A DNA stretch of 64,000 nt, taken from assembly GCF_029223525.1 (NCBI RefSeq), contig NZ_JARHTQ010000002.1, positions 496,001 to 560,000 of the forward strand. The letters are read 5' to 3'. Shown in pieces: positions 1 to 7,568 of the stretch. How positions within the stretch are numbered: position 1 is the stretch's first letter; every line of letters starts with the position of its first letter. The position numbers were made by a program, and so were the translations under genes. Origin of the DNA: Streptantibioticus ferralitis. Its GTDB lineage: Bacteria > Actinomycetota > Actinomycetes > Streptomycetales > Streptomycetaceae. The notes beneath the pieces are model-generated. The model had not been told where the DNA came from and did not search any database. It saw only the letters and a program-made list of their open reading frames with translations.

Positions 1-905
1 GTGCGGTTGCGTTCGAGCTCCGTGAGCGCCGCGATCGCTTCGGTGAGCGGAGCGGTGCGAGCGATCGGCAGCTGCAGTGTTCCCTGCCCGGCGGCTTGCG
101 CGACCTCTTCGAGGTCCTGCGTGACGGGCTTGGCGATCATGACCTGGTAGGGCCCGGGCAGTGCACTTCTGGCGAATTTCGCGGGAGCGGGGTTGATGTC
201 GATGATGCGGCCGCCGGGCTTCAGCAACGTCCGCGCTGCTTTGATCGGGAGCGTGCCGGCGGTGTCGAAGACGAGGTCGAACCGGCCGCTGAGCGTCGTG
301 GGGTCGAAGTCGAACTCGGCGACCGGGTCGATGCCGAGGTCATGCGCGTCTCGCATGGCGGTTGCGCGGCAGCTGCCTCCCACCGAGGCGCCGCGTATCG
401 AAGCGAACTGGGCAGCGGCTCGGCCGACTCCGCCGAGGCAGCCGTGGATGAAGACGGTTTGCCCGGGCTGCAGCTTGCCCCTACTGGTCATGGCCTGGAA
501 GGCGGTGAGCCCGACGGTGGGGATCGCGGCGGCCTGTTCGAAGGAGAGGTCCGCAGGCTTCTTCACGACCGCCTTCTCCTCGGCGACGACCATCTCGGCG
601 AACGCTCCAGCCGCCTTGAGGCCGGTCCCGCCGAGCACCGCGTCGCCGACGGCGAGTCGGGTGACGCCGTCGCCGACCGCCTCGACGACGCCTGCGAAGT
701 CGTGGCCCAGTCCACGTGGGAAGCTCCTGCCGGTCATGATCTTCATGTCGCCGTTGCGGATCTTCCAGTCCATCGGGTTGGCTGCCGCTGCCCGCACGCG
801 GACCAGGATCTCGCCAGGGCCGGGCCGTGCCGGCTCGAAGTCCTCAAGCCGCATGACCTCGGGCCCGCCGTACTGGTGGTACTGGATGCGCTTCATCGTC
901 GCCAT
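1..905 (-). CDS. MDR-family NADP-dependent quinone oxidoreductase-like protein, 3' end cut by window
   Basis: About 301 residues are visible and the gene runs off the left edge. The N-terminal GroES-like part starts with the typical HQYGGPEV and carries GHDFAGVVEAVG at residues 68-78. The Rossmann glycine motif HGCLGGVGRAAAQFA lies at 154-168, followed by DLVFDTAG and LKPGGRIIDI. No zinc-binding cysteines are present, so this is the zinc-independent quinone reductase branch, which reduces quinones or enones with NADPH. The ATG at 905 is preceded by GGAGG about 6 nt upstream. It is divergent from a TetR gene, and two of the three shared palindromes sit just upstream of this start, so TetR-controlled induction by a reactive carbonyl or quinone is likely (inference). 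Confidence 0.9.
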   Translation of the reverse strand, partial: MATMKRIQYHQYGGPEVMRLEDFEPARPGPGEILVRVRAAAANPMDWKIRNGDMKIMTGRSFPRGLGHDFAGVVEAVGDGVTRLAVGDAVLGGTGLKAAGAFAEMVVAEEKAVVKKPADLSFEQAAAIPTVGLTAFQAMTSRGKLQPGQTVFIHGCLGGVGRAAAQFASIRGASVGGSCRATAMRDAHDLGIDPVAEFDFDPTTLSGRFDLVFDTAGTLPIKAARTLLKPGGRIIDINPAPAKFARSALPGPYQVMIAKPVTQDLEEVAQAAGQGTLQLPIARTAPLTEAIAALTELERNR

Positions 906-922
906 TCGAGGCCTCCACCCAT

Positions 923-943
923 TGATGTCATCTGCTGACATCA
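923..943. promoter_or_regulatory. Candidate TetR operator 1
   Basis: Perfect inverted repeat TGATGTCA, 5-nt spacer, TGACATCA. It lies 18 nt upstream of the oxidoreductase start, where repressor binding would block transcription. The same motif recurs at 956 and 1216. Confidence 0.75.
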
Positions 944-955
944 CTCTATCACTAT

Positions 956-976
956 TGATGTCATCTGATGACATGG
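956..976. promoter_or_regulatory. Candidate TetR operator 2
   Basis: Second copy of the palindrome with identical 5-nt spacing: TGATGTCA, spacer, TGACATGG. The right arm differs in the last two bases. Its centre is 33 bp, about three helical turns, from that of operator 1, so two repressor dimers could bind the same face of the DNA. Confidence 0.7.
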
Positions 977-1215
977 GATTGCTTTGGTGTCGCCGGCCGA
1001 CGGCGAGCCGGCAACCGGGCAGCCGCGAGCGGGGTGGCATTCGGCGGCCCGCGTCCGATCGGACCAGGCCGATCACTCGGCGACCGGCGGGGAGTGTCAC
1101 GCGAGCCTCTTGGGCGCCGCGGCCGACCCGGTCCGGCCGGCTGCCCGGTTGACGAAGATGCATATGGGGACTCCTCCGGTGCGGCGATGCCGCTTGGCGA
1201 GATCGCACCGGCGCG

Positions 1216-1244
1216 TGTTGTCATCAAATGACATCGCCTAGACT
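1216..1244 (+). promoter_or_regulatory. Candidate TetR operator 3 overlapping a leaderless tetR promoter
   Basis: Third copy: TGTTGTCA, 5-nt spacer, TGACATCG (1216-1236). A TTGTCA hexamer inside it and TAGACT at 1239-1244 could form a promoter with a 15-nt spacer. The ATG follows only 6 nt after the -10 candidate and has no clear ribosome site, so the tetR mRNA is probably leaderless and autoregulated. Confidence 0.6.
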
Positions 1245-1250
1245 CGTGGC

Positions 1251-1817
1251 ATGGGACGGTGGGAGCCTGGAGCCAGTGGCCGGTTGCGCGAGGCCGCGCT
1301 GGCGCTATATCTGGAACGCGGCTTCGAGCAGACCATGGTGGCCGATATAGCCGAACGGGCCGGCGTCACTGCCCGGACCTTCTTCCGATACTTCGGCGAC
1401 AAGCGTGAGGTTCTCTTCGACGGGTCGTCCGAACTGGAGGAGAGGTCGCTCGCCGCCCTGGAGGCAGCCCCGGCGACAGCGTCGGCGCTGGACGCCGTCT
1501 CGGCCGCGCTGGACGCCGCAGCCGAGACCATAGGCGATAACCGCGACCTTGCCCGGGCACGGCAGAGGGTGATCACGGCCAACGCGAGCCTCCGTGAACG
1601 CGAGCTGATCAAGCTCACGTCCATGTCGGCCGCCGTGGCCGGTGGGTTGCGACAGCGCGGTATCGGCGACGCCGAGGCCAGCCTGGCCGCCGAGACCGGC
1701 ATCGCCGTGTTCCGCGTCGCCTTCGAGCGATGGGTCAACGCCGCCGAAGACCGCGACTTCGGCGACGTCATCCACGAGACGCTGACCCAGCTGCGGACCC
1801 TGACCGCCGCCAGCTGA
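1251..1817 (+). CDS. TetR/AcrR family transcriptional regulator
   Basis: A 188-residue, one-domain repressor of normal TetR length. The N-terminal helix-turn-helix is seen in MVADIAERAGVTARTFFRYF (about residues 25-44), followed by the usual GDKREVLF. The C-terminal ligand-binding part is helical and alanine-rich and gives no clue to the ligand. The gene is divergent from the quinone oxidoreductase, and three copies of TGATGTCA-N5-TGACATCA lie in the 345-nt gap between them. It therefore very likely represses both itself and the oxidoreductase. The start is the first ATG after a -10-like TAGACT; there is no good ribosome site, consistent with leaderless translation. Confidence 0.9.
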   Translation: MGRWEPGASGRLREAALALYLERGFEQTMVADIAERAGVTARTFFRYFGDKREVLFDGSSELEERSLAALEAAPATASALDAVSAALDAAAETIGDNRDLARARQRVITANASLRERELIKLTSMSAAVAGGLRQRGIGDAEASLAAETGIAVFRVAFERWVNAAEDRDFGDVIHETLTQLRTLTAAS

Positions 1818-1822
1818 TCCAC

Positions 1823-2065
1823 TCATCGGCGATCCTCGGGGCGCCGGATGTACAGGGGAACCCGCAGCCAGCTGGTCTCGGTGACAGTGCAGCCCTCGGC
1901 GGTGGGTTCGATGTCGTACAGCCAGCGGGAGATGGGAATGCCGAGCGGTGCCGTCACCTCGTAGGCGAAGCGTCGGCCGGGGTCGGGGTCCGTGACGCGG
2001 CAGGGTGACCCGGCGGCGGAAGCCGTTGTGGTTGTAGCCGTGGAAGCGGGCGCCCACCGTCGTTG
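1823..2065 (-). pseudogene. SRPBCC (polyketide cyclase/dehydrase-like) remnant, frameshifted and 5' truncated
   Basis: The last ~55 codons read DPDPGRRFAYEV and then PISRWLYDIEP and CTVTETSW, the C-terminal half of small Streptomyces SRPBCC lipid-binding-fold proteins. The preceding homologous segment, GARFHGYNHNGFRRR, is in another frame, so a frameshift lies near 1995-2005. The normal N-terminal half is not found upstream. It ends 5 nt from the convergent tetR stop. A sequencing error could explain the shift but not the missing 5' half. Confidence 0.65.
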
Positions 2066-2239
2066 AGTTGGCACCGTCCAGCCCACGGGCCTCGCGGGCT
2101 TCCCGGCACGGGGCGCGGCGGCTGCCTCGCGCTGCTCCTTGGGGCGCGGGTAGGAAACGTGTTATCAGAGATGTCGTTCGACACGTGCCGGTCGGGCTGC
2201 ATCGCAAGAAGGCGGTGAGTTGTTGGGACTGGTCGCTGT

Positions 2240-2986
2240 CTAGCCGTCCGAGGCTAGGCGGTCGAGCCATTCGCCGAGTAGGTGTTGCTCCGCGCTGCTC
2301 AGCGTTGTCTGTTCGGGCAGCAGGGCGCGCAGGGTTCGGGCGGCGCCGGCGGGGCCCGCGTCTTGGACGGCGGGTTTCTCGTGGGTGACGGCGGCGACCA
2401 TCGATTCGCGCATGGCGGTGAGCAGGGCCGGGTCGCGTTGGTCGTCGGGCAGTGACAGCCAGGTGAGCACGGCGCCGCGGGCGGTCGCGTGGATGAGGGC
2501 GGCCGCGAGCTTCTCGTCGACGCGGAGCCAGCCGCCGGCGGCGAGGCGGCGGATGCGTCCCACCAGAATCTGCATGCCGGCGTGGAAGGCGGCCGAGGTC
2601 GTGCCACGTTTGGGCTCGCCGTACATCAGCGCGTACAGCTCGGGATTGGTGAGCCCGAACTCGACGGCGAGGTCCCAGCCCGCGCGCAGGTCCTCGACAG
2701 GATGCCGAGAGTGGGCGTCCACATGCTTGGCCGCGAGGAATGCGTCGTAGCCGTGCTCGGCCACCGCCTCCAGTAGCCCGTCCTTGTCGCCGAACAGGCG
2801 GTAGATCGCCGGGGCTTGCACTCCGGCGGCCGCCGCGACCGCGCGGGTGGTCACCGCGTCGCGCCCCTCGCGCGCGAGCAAGTCCGCCGCGGCCTCAACG
2901 ACCCGGTGCCGGGTGAGCTCGCGGGCGTCAGCCGCAACCTCCGACTCTGCGGCGGAAGGGGTGTCGACCTTCGGTCCATCAGGCAT
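2240..2986 (-). CDS. TetR/AcrR family transcriptional regulator
   Basis: A 248-residue TetR protein. The helix-turn-helix lies around residues 45-65 (TTRAVAAAAGVQAPAIYRLF, then GDKDGLLEAV). The N-terminal ~25 residues form an acidic, polar extension. The ligand domain has a segment (NPELYALMYGEP) typical of TetR members with a TetR_C-like fold. It is divergent from the metal-dependent amidohydrolase at 3081 with a 94-nt gap containing repeated ATGATATC elements, so it probably controls that gene and itself. The ATG at 2986 is chosen because the next methionines would remove part of the DNA-binding domain. Confidence 0.88.
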   Translation of the reverse strand: MPDGPKVDTPSAAESEVAADARELTRHRVVEAAADLLAREGRDAVTTRAVAAAAGVQAPAIYRLFGDKDGLLEAVAEHGYDAFLAAKHVDAHSRHPVEDLRAGWDLAVEFGLTNPELYALMYGEPKRGTTSAAFHAGMQILVGRIRRLAAGGWLRVDEKLAAALIHATARGAVLTWLSLPDDQRDPALLTAMRESMVAAVTHEKPAVQDAGPAGAARTLRALLPEQTTLSSAEQHLLGEWLDRLASDG

Positions 2987-2992
2987 GAATCA

Positions 2993-3035
2993 ATGATATC
3001 GCCAACCTGGTTCCACTGATGATATCTGTGTTATC
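2993..3035. promoter_or_regulatory. Candidate operator region between tetR and amidohydrolase
   Basis: ATGATATC occurs at 2993-3000 and again at 3019-3026, 26 bp apart, which keeps the two copies on roughly the same helix face. The second copy also forms GATA-N7-TATC with 3032-3035. These are the only repeated elements in the gap and are plausible sites for the divergent TetR protein. Confidence 0.45.
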
Positions 3036-3080
3036 GTCCTTGAGGTATCACCGGAAACAGCGAGGCGAGAGGAACGCGAC

Positions 3081-4133
3081 ATGCCGGAGAAGTTGCGAAT
3101 CGTAGGACTCGAGGAACACGTGGTTCTGCCAGTCCTGCTCGATGCCTGGGCGAGGGCGGGGGTGCCGCAGATCCCGCAGCTCGGCTACGGCGACGAGCCG
3201 TTCGCGCAGCGGCTGCGAGACGTCGGCGATCGGCGCCTGGCCGACATGGACGATCAGGGCGTGGACGTCGCGGTGCTGTCCCTGGCCTCACCGGGCGTGC
3301 AGAACCTCGCGGCGGCGGACGCCATGAGCGTCGCGCGTGAAGCGAACGACGCGCTCGCTGAGGTCGTCGACGCCAACCCGCAGCGGTTCCAGGCGCTTGC
3401 GGCCATCCCGACGCCGTCACCCGAAGCCGCCGCGACCGAACTGGAGCGCGCGGTCACGCAGCTCGGCTTCCGCGGTGCGATGCTGTACGGGCGCACCGGC
3501 GCCAAACTGGCCGACGCGCCGGAGTTCGACGACCTCTACGCCACCGCCGAACGGCTCCGGGTGCCGCTGCACTTCCACCCGCAGACCCCGGTGCAGGCGG
3601 TCCAGGAGGCGTATTACTCAGGACTCCCCAACGGAGTGGGCCCAGCGCTCGCGACCGCCGGGCTGGGCTGGTATTACGACCTGGGCGTGCAGTACCTGCG
3701 GATGATCTTCTCCGGCGTGTTCGACCGTCATCCCCATCTGCAGGTGATCGCGGGGCACTGGGGCGAGGTCGTCCTGTTCTACCTGGACCACATCGGGGTC
3801 CTGCAGAACATGGCGAAGCTGGAGCGGCCTCTGGCCGACTACTTCCGCGAGAACTTCTGGGTGGCGGGCAGCGGCACGGTGAGCGAGCGCTACCTGCGGT
3901 GGACGGCGGAGGTCGTCGGGACCGACCGCATGTTGTACTCGACCGACTACCCGTACACCTTCGGGACACGGCCCGGTGGCTTCCCCTTCCTGGACACCAG
4001 CGGCGGGGTCGCCCGGTCGTTCCTCGAGCAAGCCCCGTTCACCGAGGAGGAGAAGGCCGCTATCGGGTCCGGCAACTGGGAGCGGCTGACCGGTCACGCC
4101 GCAGCCAGCCGCGGACGTCGGCAGACGGTCTGA
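3081..4133 (+). CDS. Amidohydrolase-2 family metal-dependent decarboxylase/hydrolase (gamma-resorcylate decarboxylase-like)
   Basis: 350 residues of the amidohydrolase-2 (ACMSD/gamma-resorcylate decarboxylase) type. GLEEHVV near the start supplies the E11-x-H13 metal motif. HFHPQTP supplies H164/H166, AGHWGE supplies H226, and YSTDYPY supplies the catalytic metal-bound D289. Relatives decarboxylate hydroxybenzoates or hydrolyse lactone-like substrates, and the exact substrate is not decidable here. GAGAGGAA lies ahead of the ATG. It is divergent from a TetR gene, consistent with substrate-inducible catabolism of an aromatic compound (inference). Confidence 0.87.
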   Translation: MPEKLRIVGLEEHVVLPVLLDAWARAGVPQIPQLGYGDEPFAQRLRDVGDRRLADMDDQGVDVAVLSLASPGVQNLAAADAMSVAREANDALAEVVDANPQRFQALAAIPTPSPEAAATELERAVTQLGFRGAMLYGRTGAKLADAPEFDDLYATAERLRVPLHFHPQTPVQAVQEAYYSGLPNGVGPALATAGLGWYYDLGVQYLRMIFSGVFDRHPHLQVIAGHWGEVVLFYLDHIGVLQNMAKLERPLADYFRENFWVAGSGTVSERYLRWTAEVVGTDRMLYSTDYPYTFGTRPGGFPFLDTSGGVARSFLEQAPFTEEEKAAIGSGNWERLTGHAAASRGRRQTV

Positions 4134-4359
4134 TCCGCATGGCTACTGGAGGCGACCAGAGTTCCCCACGGCCTTCATGCTGTCAGGTGGGTCTTGGCCA
4201 CGGCCGGCGTGGTTCGGGAGGATTTCGGTAGCGCGCTCGCACTGGTGCGCTCCTGCGCCCTCGGCGACATGCGGGGGCGGGTGCCCGATTCCGGCCCCGC
4301 CCCCATGCGCCCGGAGAAACCCTGTGGTCTCGGCCTGCCTGGGTCCGCCCCTTGCTGTC

Positions 4360-4592
4360 GTCACCGAGAGATCCCGCCCCGGCGCCGGGCCTCGCCCAAG
4401 GCCCGCTCCGGGGGCTCGCGACGTTCGGTCACGCCCAGGGCGCTCGGTACGAAGGCCGCCTTGGTGCCCTCCCGCTCCAGCAGCGAGAGCAGTAGGCGCT
4501 CCTCGGTGACGTTCTCGGAGACCGACCCGCTCGGCGTGCCCGTACGCGCCCTCCACGACATCGCGGGCGCTCTTGGTGAACCGCTCGAACAT
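4360..4592 (-). pseudogene. Clp N-terminal-domain protein, multiply frameshifted
   Basis: The reading starts with MFERFTKSARDVVEGAYGHAER at 4592, the hallmark N-terminus of ClpC-like Clp_N repeat proteins. After about 22 residues the homology moves to another frame (SENVTEERLLLSLLEREGTK, then AAFVPSALGVTERR) and ends in GEARRRGGISR. A third frame resumes with DDSKG. Streptomyces relatives are stand-alone Clp_N proteins of about 180-250 residues, thought to sense or deliver substrates to Clp machines. At least two frame changes are needed for a full product, so it is called a pseudogene. Confidence 0.7.
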
Positions 4593-4825
4593 CGTCCAAG
4601 TGCGGCTCCCCGTATGTCGACTACAACGCGGTCGGAAACCTCGGTGTCAAGGTCGAGACCGGCTTCAACGTCGACGAGCACGTTTGGCGGCATGACCGGC
4701 GGGGGCCTGATGCTACGTCAGCACTGGTGCTACAGCGTCAGATCCTGATGTTGCGATCGGCCGGTTTCGCGTTGCCGCCCGGGGCGAAGGCGGGTAGGCA
4801 GCGCTGCCGAGCCCGGGCTGTGCGT
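4593..4825. other. Gap with a possible unassigned coding remnant
   Basis: Between the Clp-N remnant and the FAD monooxygenase. On the plus strand 4603-4695 reads PYVDYNAVGNLGVKVETGF followed by NVDEHVW, which looks protein-like, but it has no start, no recognisable family and unlikely residues downstream. I cannot assign it. Confidence 0.25.
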
Positions 4826-6274
4826 TCACGCCCTGTGGTGGCCCGCCTCGCCCAACCATCGCGTGAGGGCCTTGCGCGCCTCATCCGGGGTGGGGTCCTC
4901 GGCCACCCAAGCGGCATATCCGTCGGGCCGGACCAGTAGTGTGGGGTGCAGGCTGGCCGCTGGGGAGGCCGCCACTACCCGCCCCGCCCACGGCGCGGCA
5001 ACCGCAGCGAACCCGTGGCCCACCAGCACGAACTTGCCCTGGCGTAGCGCCTCATACAGCCGAGCCGGATCCCCTGCCAGGCGAAGGTCCGGCACCCGGC
5101 GTCCAGTGAGCGGATGAGAGCCCCGAGGGGCACGGTAGGCGATCCCGATGCCGGAAATGCCGCGTGCTGCGCACGCCTCCACCACACCTAGCTGATGCGC
5201 GACGGCGGCCACTGAAGCCCGCAGCGCGCGGACTAGAGGTGACCGGGTGATGAGGGCCGTGAGGAGTGCGTGACTAACGCGCAACACCATTCGCCCCACC
5301 GGGTGCCGCTCCGTGTGGTAGCTGTCCAGTAGCGCATCACCAGCCCAGCCCTGCAGAACGGCTCCCAATTTCCAGCCGAGGTTGGCGGCGTCCTGGATCC
5401 CGGTGTTCATGCCCATGCCGCCGGCGGGCGAGTGGATGTGTGCGGCGTCGCCCGCGAGGAACACCCTTCCTTGCCGGTAGCGGGGTACCTGCCGTTCGTC
5501 GCTGTGGAAGCGGGAAAGCCAACGCGGGTCGTGCATCCCGAGGTCATCGCCGATAGTTCGCCTCGTGATGTCCCGGACTTCCTCCAATGTGACCGGCGCA
5601 TCGTCGGGCAACTGCCGTTGCCGGTCCCAGGCAATGACCCGGTACCAGCCGTCTCCAATGGGTGCGAAGAAGGTAAAACCATGTTCGTTTGAGGCGAAAT
5701 TAAGAGGTTGGTCTGGGGTGCGCTCGAGCAGCACATCGGCCAGCATCACGGAGCTGATGGCCGACTTGCCGGGGAATGGCATGCCCAGGTTTTGCCTGAC
5801 GGTGCTGCGTGCCCCATCAGCACCGACCGCATAGCTGGCCCGAAGTGTGGCCGTGGCGCCGTCTGGATGGCGCACGTCCACGTCAACGCCGTCCGGGTCC
5901 TGCCGTAGCCCGATGGCCCGAGCCCCGCGCAGTATCGTGGCACCCGCTTCCTCGGCCCGGCGCAGCAGGAACCGCTCAACCTGCCACTGAGGAGTAATAA
6001 GCATGAAAGGGAAGCGTGTTCGGAGCCTGGAGAAGTCAACACTGATGGGGCCGAACGGACGCAGCCCCCGGACTGTTGTCCCGGTACGGATCAGTTCGTC
6101 GGCCAGGCCTCGGGCGTCGAGCTGCTCCAGGGTTCGTGCGTGGATGCCGAAGGCGCGACTCAAGTTCGATTCGCGATCGCGTCGTTCCAACACCGTGACA
6201 TCGGCTCCGGACCTGGCGAGATCACCCGCGAGCAGGAGCCCGGTCGGGCCTGCCCCGACCACCAGAACGTCCAT
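4826..6274 (-). CDS. FAD-dependent aromatic hydroxylase (PheA/TfdB family)
   Basis: 482 residues from the ATG at 6274. The dinucleotide-binding GxGxxG motif is at the very N-terminus (VVGAGPTGLLLA, 5-16), the DG motif (GADGARSTVR) at 151-160, and the GD motif (GDAAHIHSPAGGMGMNTG) at 275-292. These three motifs define class A flavoprotein monooxygenases that use NAD(P)H and oxygen to hydroxylate phenols or polyketides. The frame stays open far upstream, but that part lacks homology and the FAD fold must start at MDVLVVGAG. No strong ribosome site is visible. It stands alone, so its substrate (aromatic catabolite, tailoring target or rifampicin-like drug) is unknown. Confidence 0.88.
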   Translation of the reverse strand: MDVLVVGAGPTGLLLAGDLARSGADVTVLERRDRESNLSRAFGIHARTLEQLDARGLADELIRTGTTVRGLRPFGPISVDFSRLRTRFPFMLITPQWQVERFLLRRAEEAGATILRGARAIGLRQDPDGVDVDVRHPDGATATLRASYAVGADGARSTVRQNLGMPFPGKSAISSVMLADVLLERTPDQPLNFASNEHGFTFFAPIGDGWYRVIAWDRQRQLPDDAPVTLEEVRDITRRTIGDDLGMHDPRWLSRFHSDERQVPRYRQGRVFLAGDAAHIHSPAGGMGMNTGIQDAANLGWKLGAVLQGWAGDALLDSYHTERHPVGRMVLRVSHALLTALITRSPLVRALRASVAAVAHQLGVVEACAARGISGIGIAYRAPRGSHPLTGRRVPDLRLAGDPARLYEALRQGKFVLVGHGFAAVAAPWAGRVVAASPAASLHPTLLVRPDGYAAWVAEDPTPDEARKALTRWLGEAGHHRA

Positions 6275-6621
6275 GACTGGTGCCCCGCGTTCGTTCGAAG
6301 AACCACTAGTGGGCATGCCTCTTATGTCTACTTTTCCCAGTATCGTTTCCAAGTATCGGCCTTGCTTGAAGGTGCCGCTCGGTGAGACTGCGAACCGCGA
6401 GCCCTGGCCGGGCGCGACCCAATGACCACCCCGCTCTGTCAAGCTCGGAGGGTGCGGCCTCGCTACTGGACGTGTCGGGACAGCCGGGGCGTGAGTTCTA
6501 CGTGCGTACGCTTCGTGTTGGCGGCCAAGTCTGCGGATAATCAGCGGAGTTGGCGCTCCCCTGGCCGGAGGTGTGCAGTGCCTGCTCGGCAAGTGGGTCA
6601 GAGCGTGCCTGCACCCTACCG
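6275..6621. other. Intergenic gap, no feature recognised
   Basis: 347 nt between the monooxygenase start and the downstream end of the small conserved protein. Open frames here are shadows with arginine-rich composition. It must contain the monooxygenase promoter, but I see no clear palindrome. Confidence 0.5.
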
Positions 6622-6876
6622 TCAGGCGCGCGCCCGGGGTCCTGTCTTCTCGTGTACCGCCTGCCAGGCCGCTTGCTTGAGTTCCATCCGGGCCGCTGGC
6701 ACTGAGCCGGGCAGGCTCGCCCAGTACGGATGCGTCGAGATCCGTACCGAAAGCCGCTGCAGCGTGCGCCGCAGGACCGTCGTCTGGGACTCGTGCTCGG
6801 CCCCTGCGAGCTGGTGGTACACGGCGTACCAGTCGAGCTGGGCCTGCATGAGGTCGTCGGGGAAGGTGTACAGCAT
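6622..6876 (-). CDS. Small conserved actinobacterial protein of unknown function
   Basis: 84 residues beginning MLYTFPDDLMQAQLDWYAVY, with a middle RRTLQRLSVRISTHPYW and an end AARMELKQAAW. The pattern of an early aromatic-acidic helix and a central arginine-rich SVRIxxHPYW segment recurs in small Streptomyces proteins of unknown role. No membrane segment or metal motif is present. The frame opens 20 codons earlier, but the MLYTFPDD start fits the usual length. It is probably soluble and helical; no function is proposed. Confidence 0.6.
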   Translation of the reverse strand: MLYTFPDDLMQAQLDWYAVYHQLAGAEHESQTTVLRRTLQRLSVRISTHPYWASLPGSVPAARMELKQAAWQAVHEKTGPRARA

Positions 6877-7115
6877 GCGCAAATTCAAGCACGTGTTCGA
6901 ATTATCGCGCAGCGCCCGATCGGGTGAATCCGGCACCGTTGTTGTTCGGTCTCAGCGAACGTTGATCGTCGGACCGGCCTCGCGTCCGCGGGTCCCGGAG
7001 CCGCCCCGGAAGATCCTCAAAAAAACTTCCCCGGAGCTGTCGAATCGGACGTCTCTCGTTCGACGCAAGGGGTGAGAGCAGGGAAAGACCCTGCCCCCGA
7101 CCTGGGAGTCTCACC

Positions 7116-7472
7116 ATGCCGCGTTACCTGACGATGATCCGTATCGACGAGCAGAACCACCCCGCCGAGAGCGCCAGCCCCGAGTTCGGTGAGCGTATGG
7201 GCGCGCTGTTGGACGAGGTCACCAAGGCCGGCGTCATGCTGGACACGGCCGGACTCACTCCGACCTCCGAGGGCACCCGGGTCACCTGGTCCGGCGGCAA
7301 GCTCAGCTACACCGACGGCCCCTTCATCGAGAGCAAGGAAGTCATCGGTGGCTACGCCATCCTCCAGGCCAAGGACAAGGCCGAGGCCCTGGAGTGGACC
7401 CGGCGGTTCCTGGAGATCCACGACGAGCACATGACAGTCACCGCCGAGGTCCGGGAGATCGCCCAGGGCTGA
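7116..7472 (+). CDS. YciI family protein (COG3795)
   Basis: 118 residues matching the YciI/PCE fold: MPRYLTMIRID at the N-terminus, a GERMGALLDEV helix, the GPFIESKEVIGGYAIL core and a C-terminal EALEWTRRFLE helix. Streptomyces homologues usually sit next to an ECF sigma factor of the SigJ type, where they may act as small-molecule-binding or oxidative-stress partners; no such sigma gene is beside this one. A GGGAG lies about 8 nt before the ATG. The next gene is convergent and unrelated. Confidence 0.85.
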   Translation: MPRYLTMIRIDEQNHPAESASPEFGERMGALLDEVTKAGVMLDTAGLTPTSEGTRVTWSGGKLSYTDGPFIESKEVIGGYAILQAKDKAEALEWTRRFLEIHDEHMTVTAEVREIAQG

Positions 7473-7568
7473 TCCGTCCGCGCTCGCCCTGCCCTCGTAC
7501 GGCGCAGAGCGCGCCCGGGGCCGGCTGTGCCCCGCGTACCGCGTACAGCTGGCCCCGGGCGCGGGCGG

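Noticed and set aside
4826-6892. 688-codon version of the FAD monooxygenase
   Set aside because: The extra ~206 N-terminal residues are low-complexity, without homology, and the FAD-binding strand must be near the start; the gene starts near 6274.
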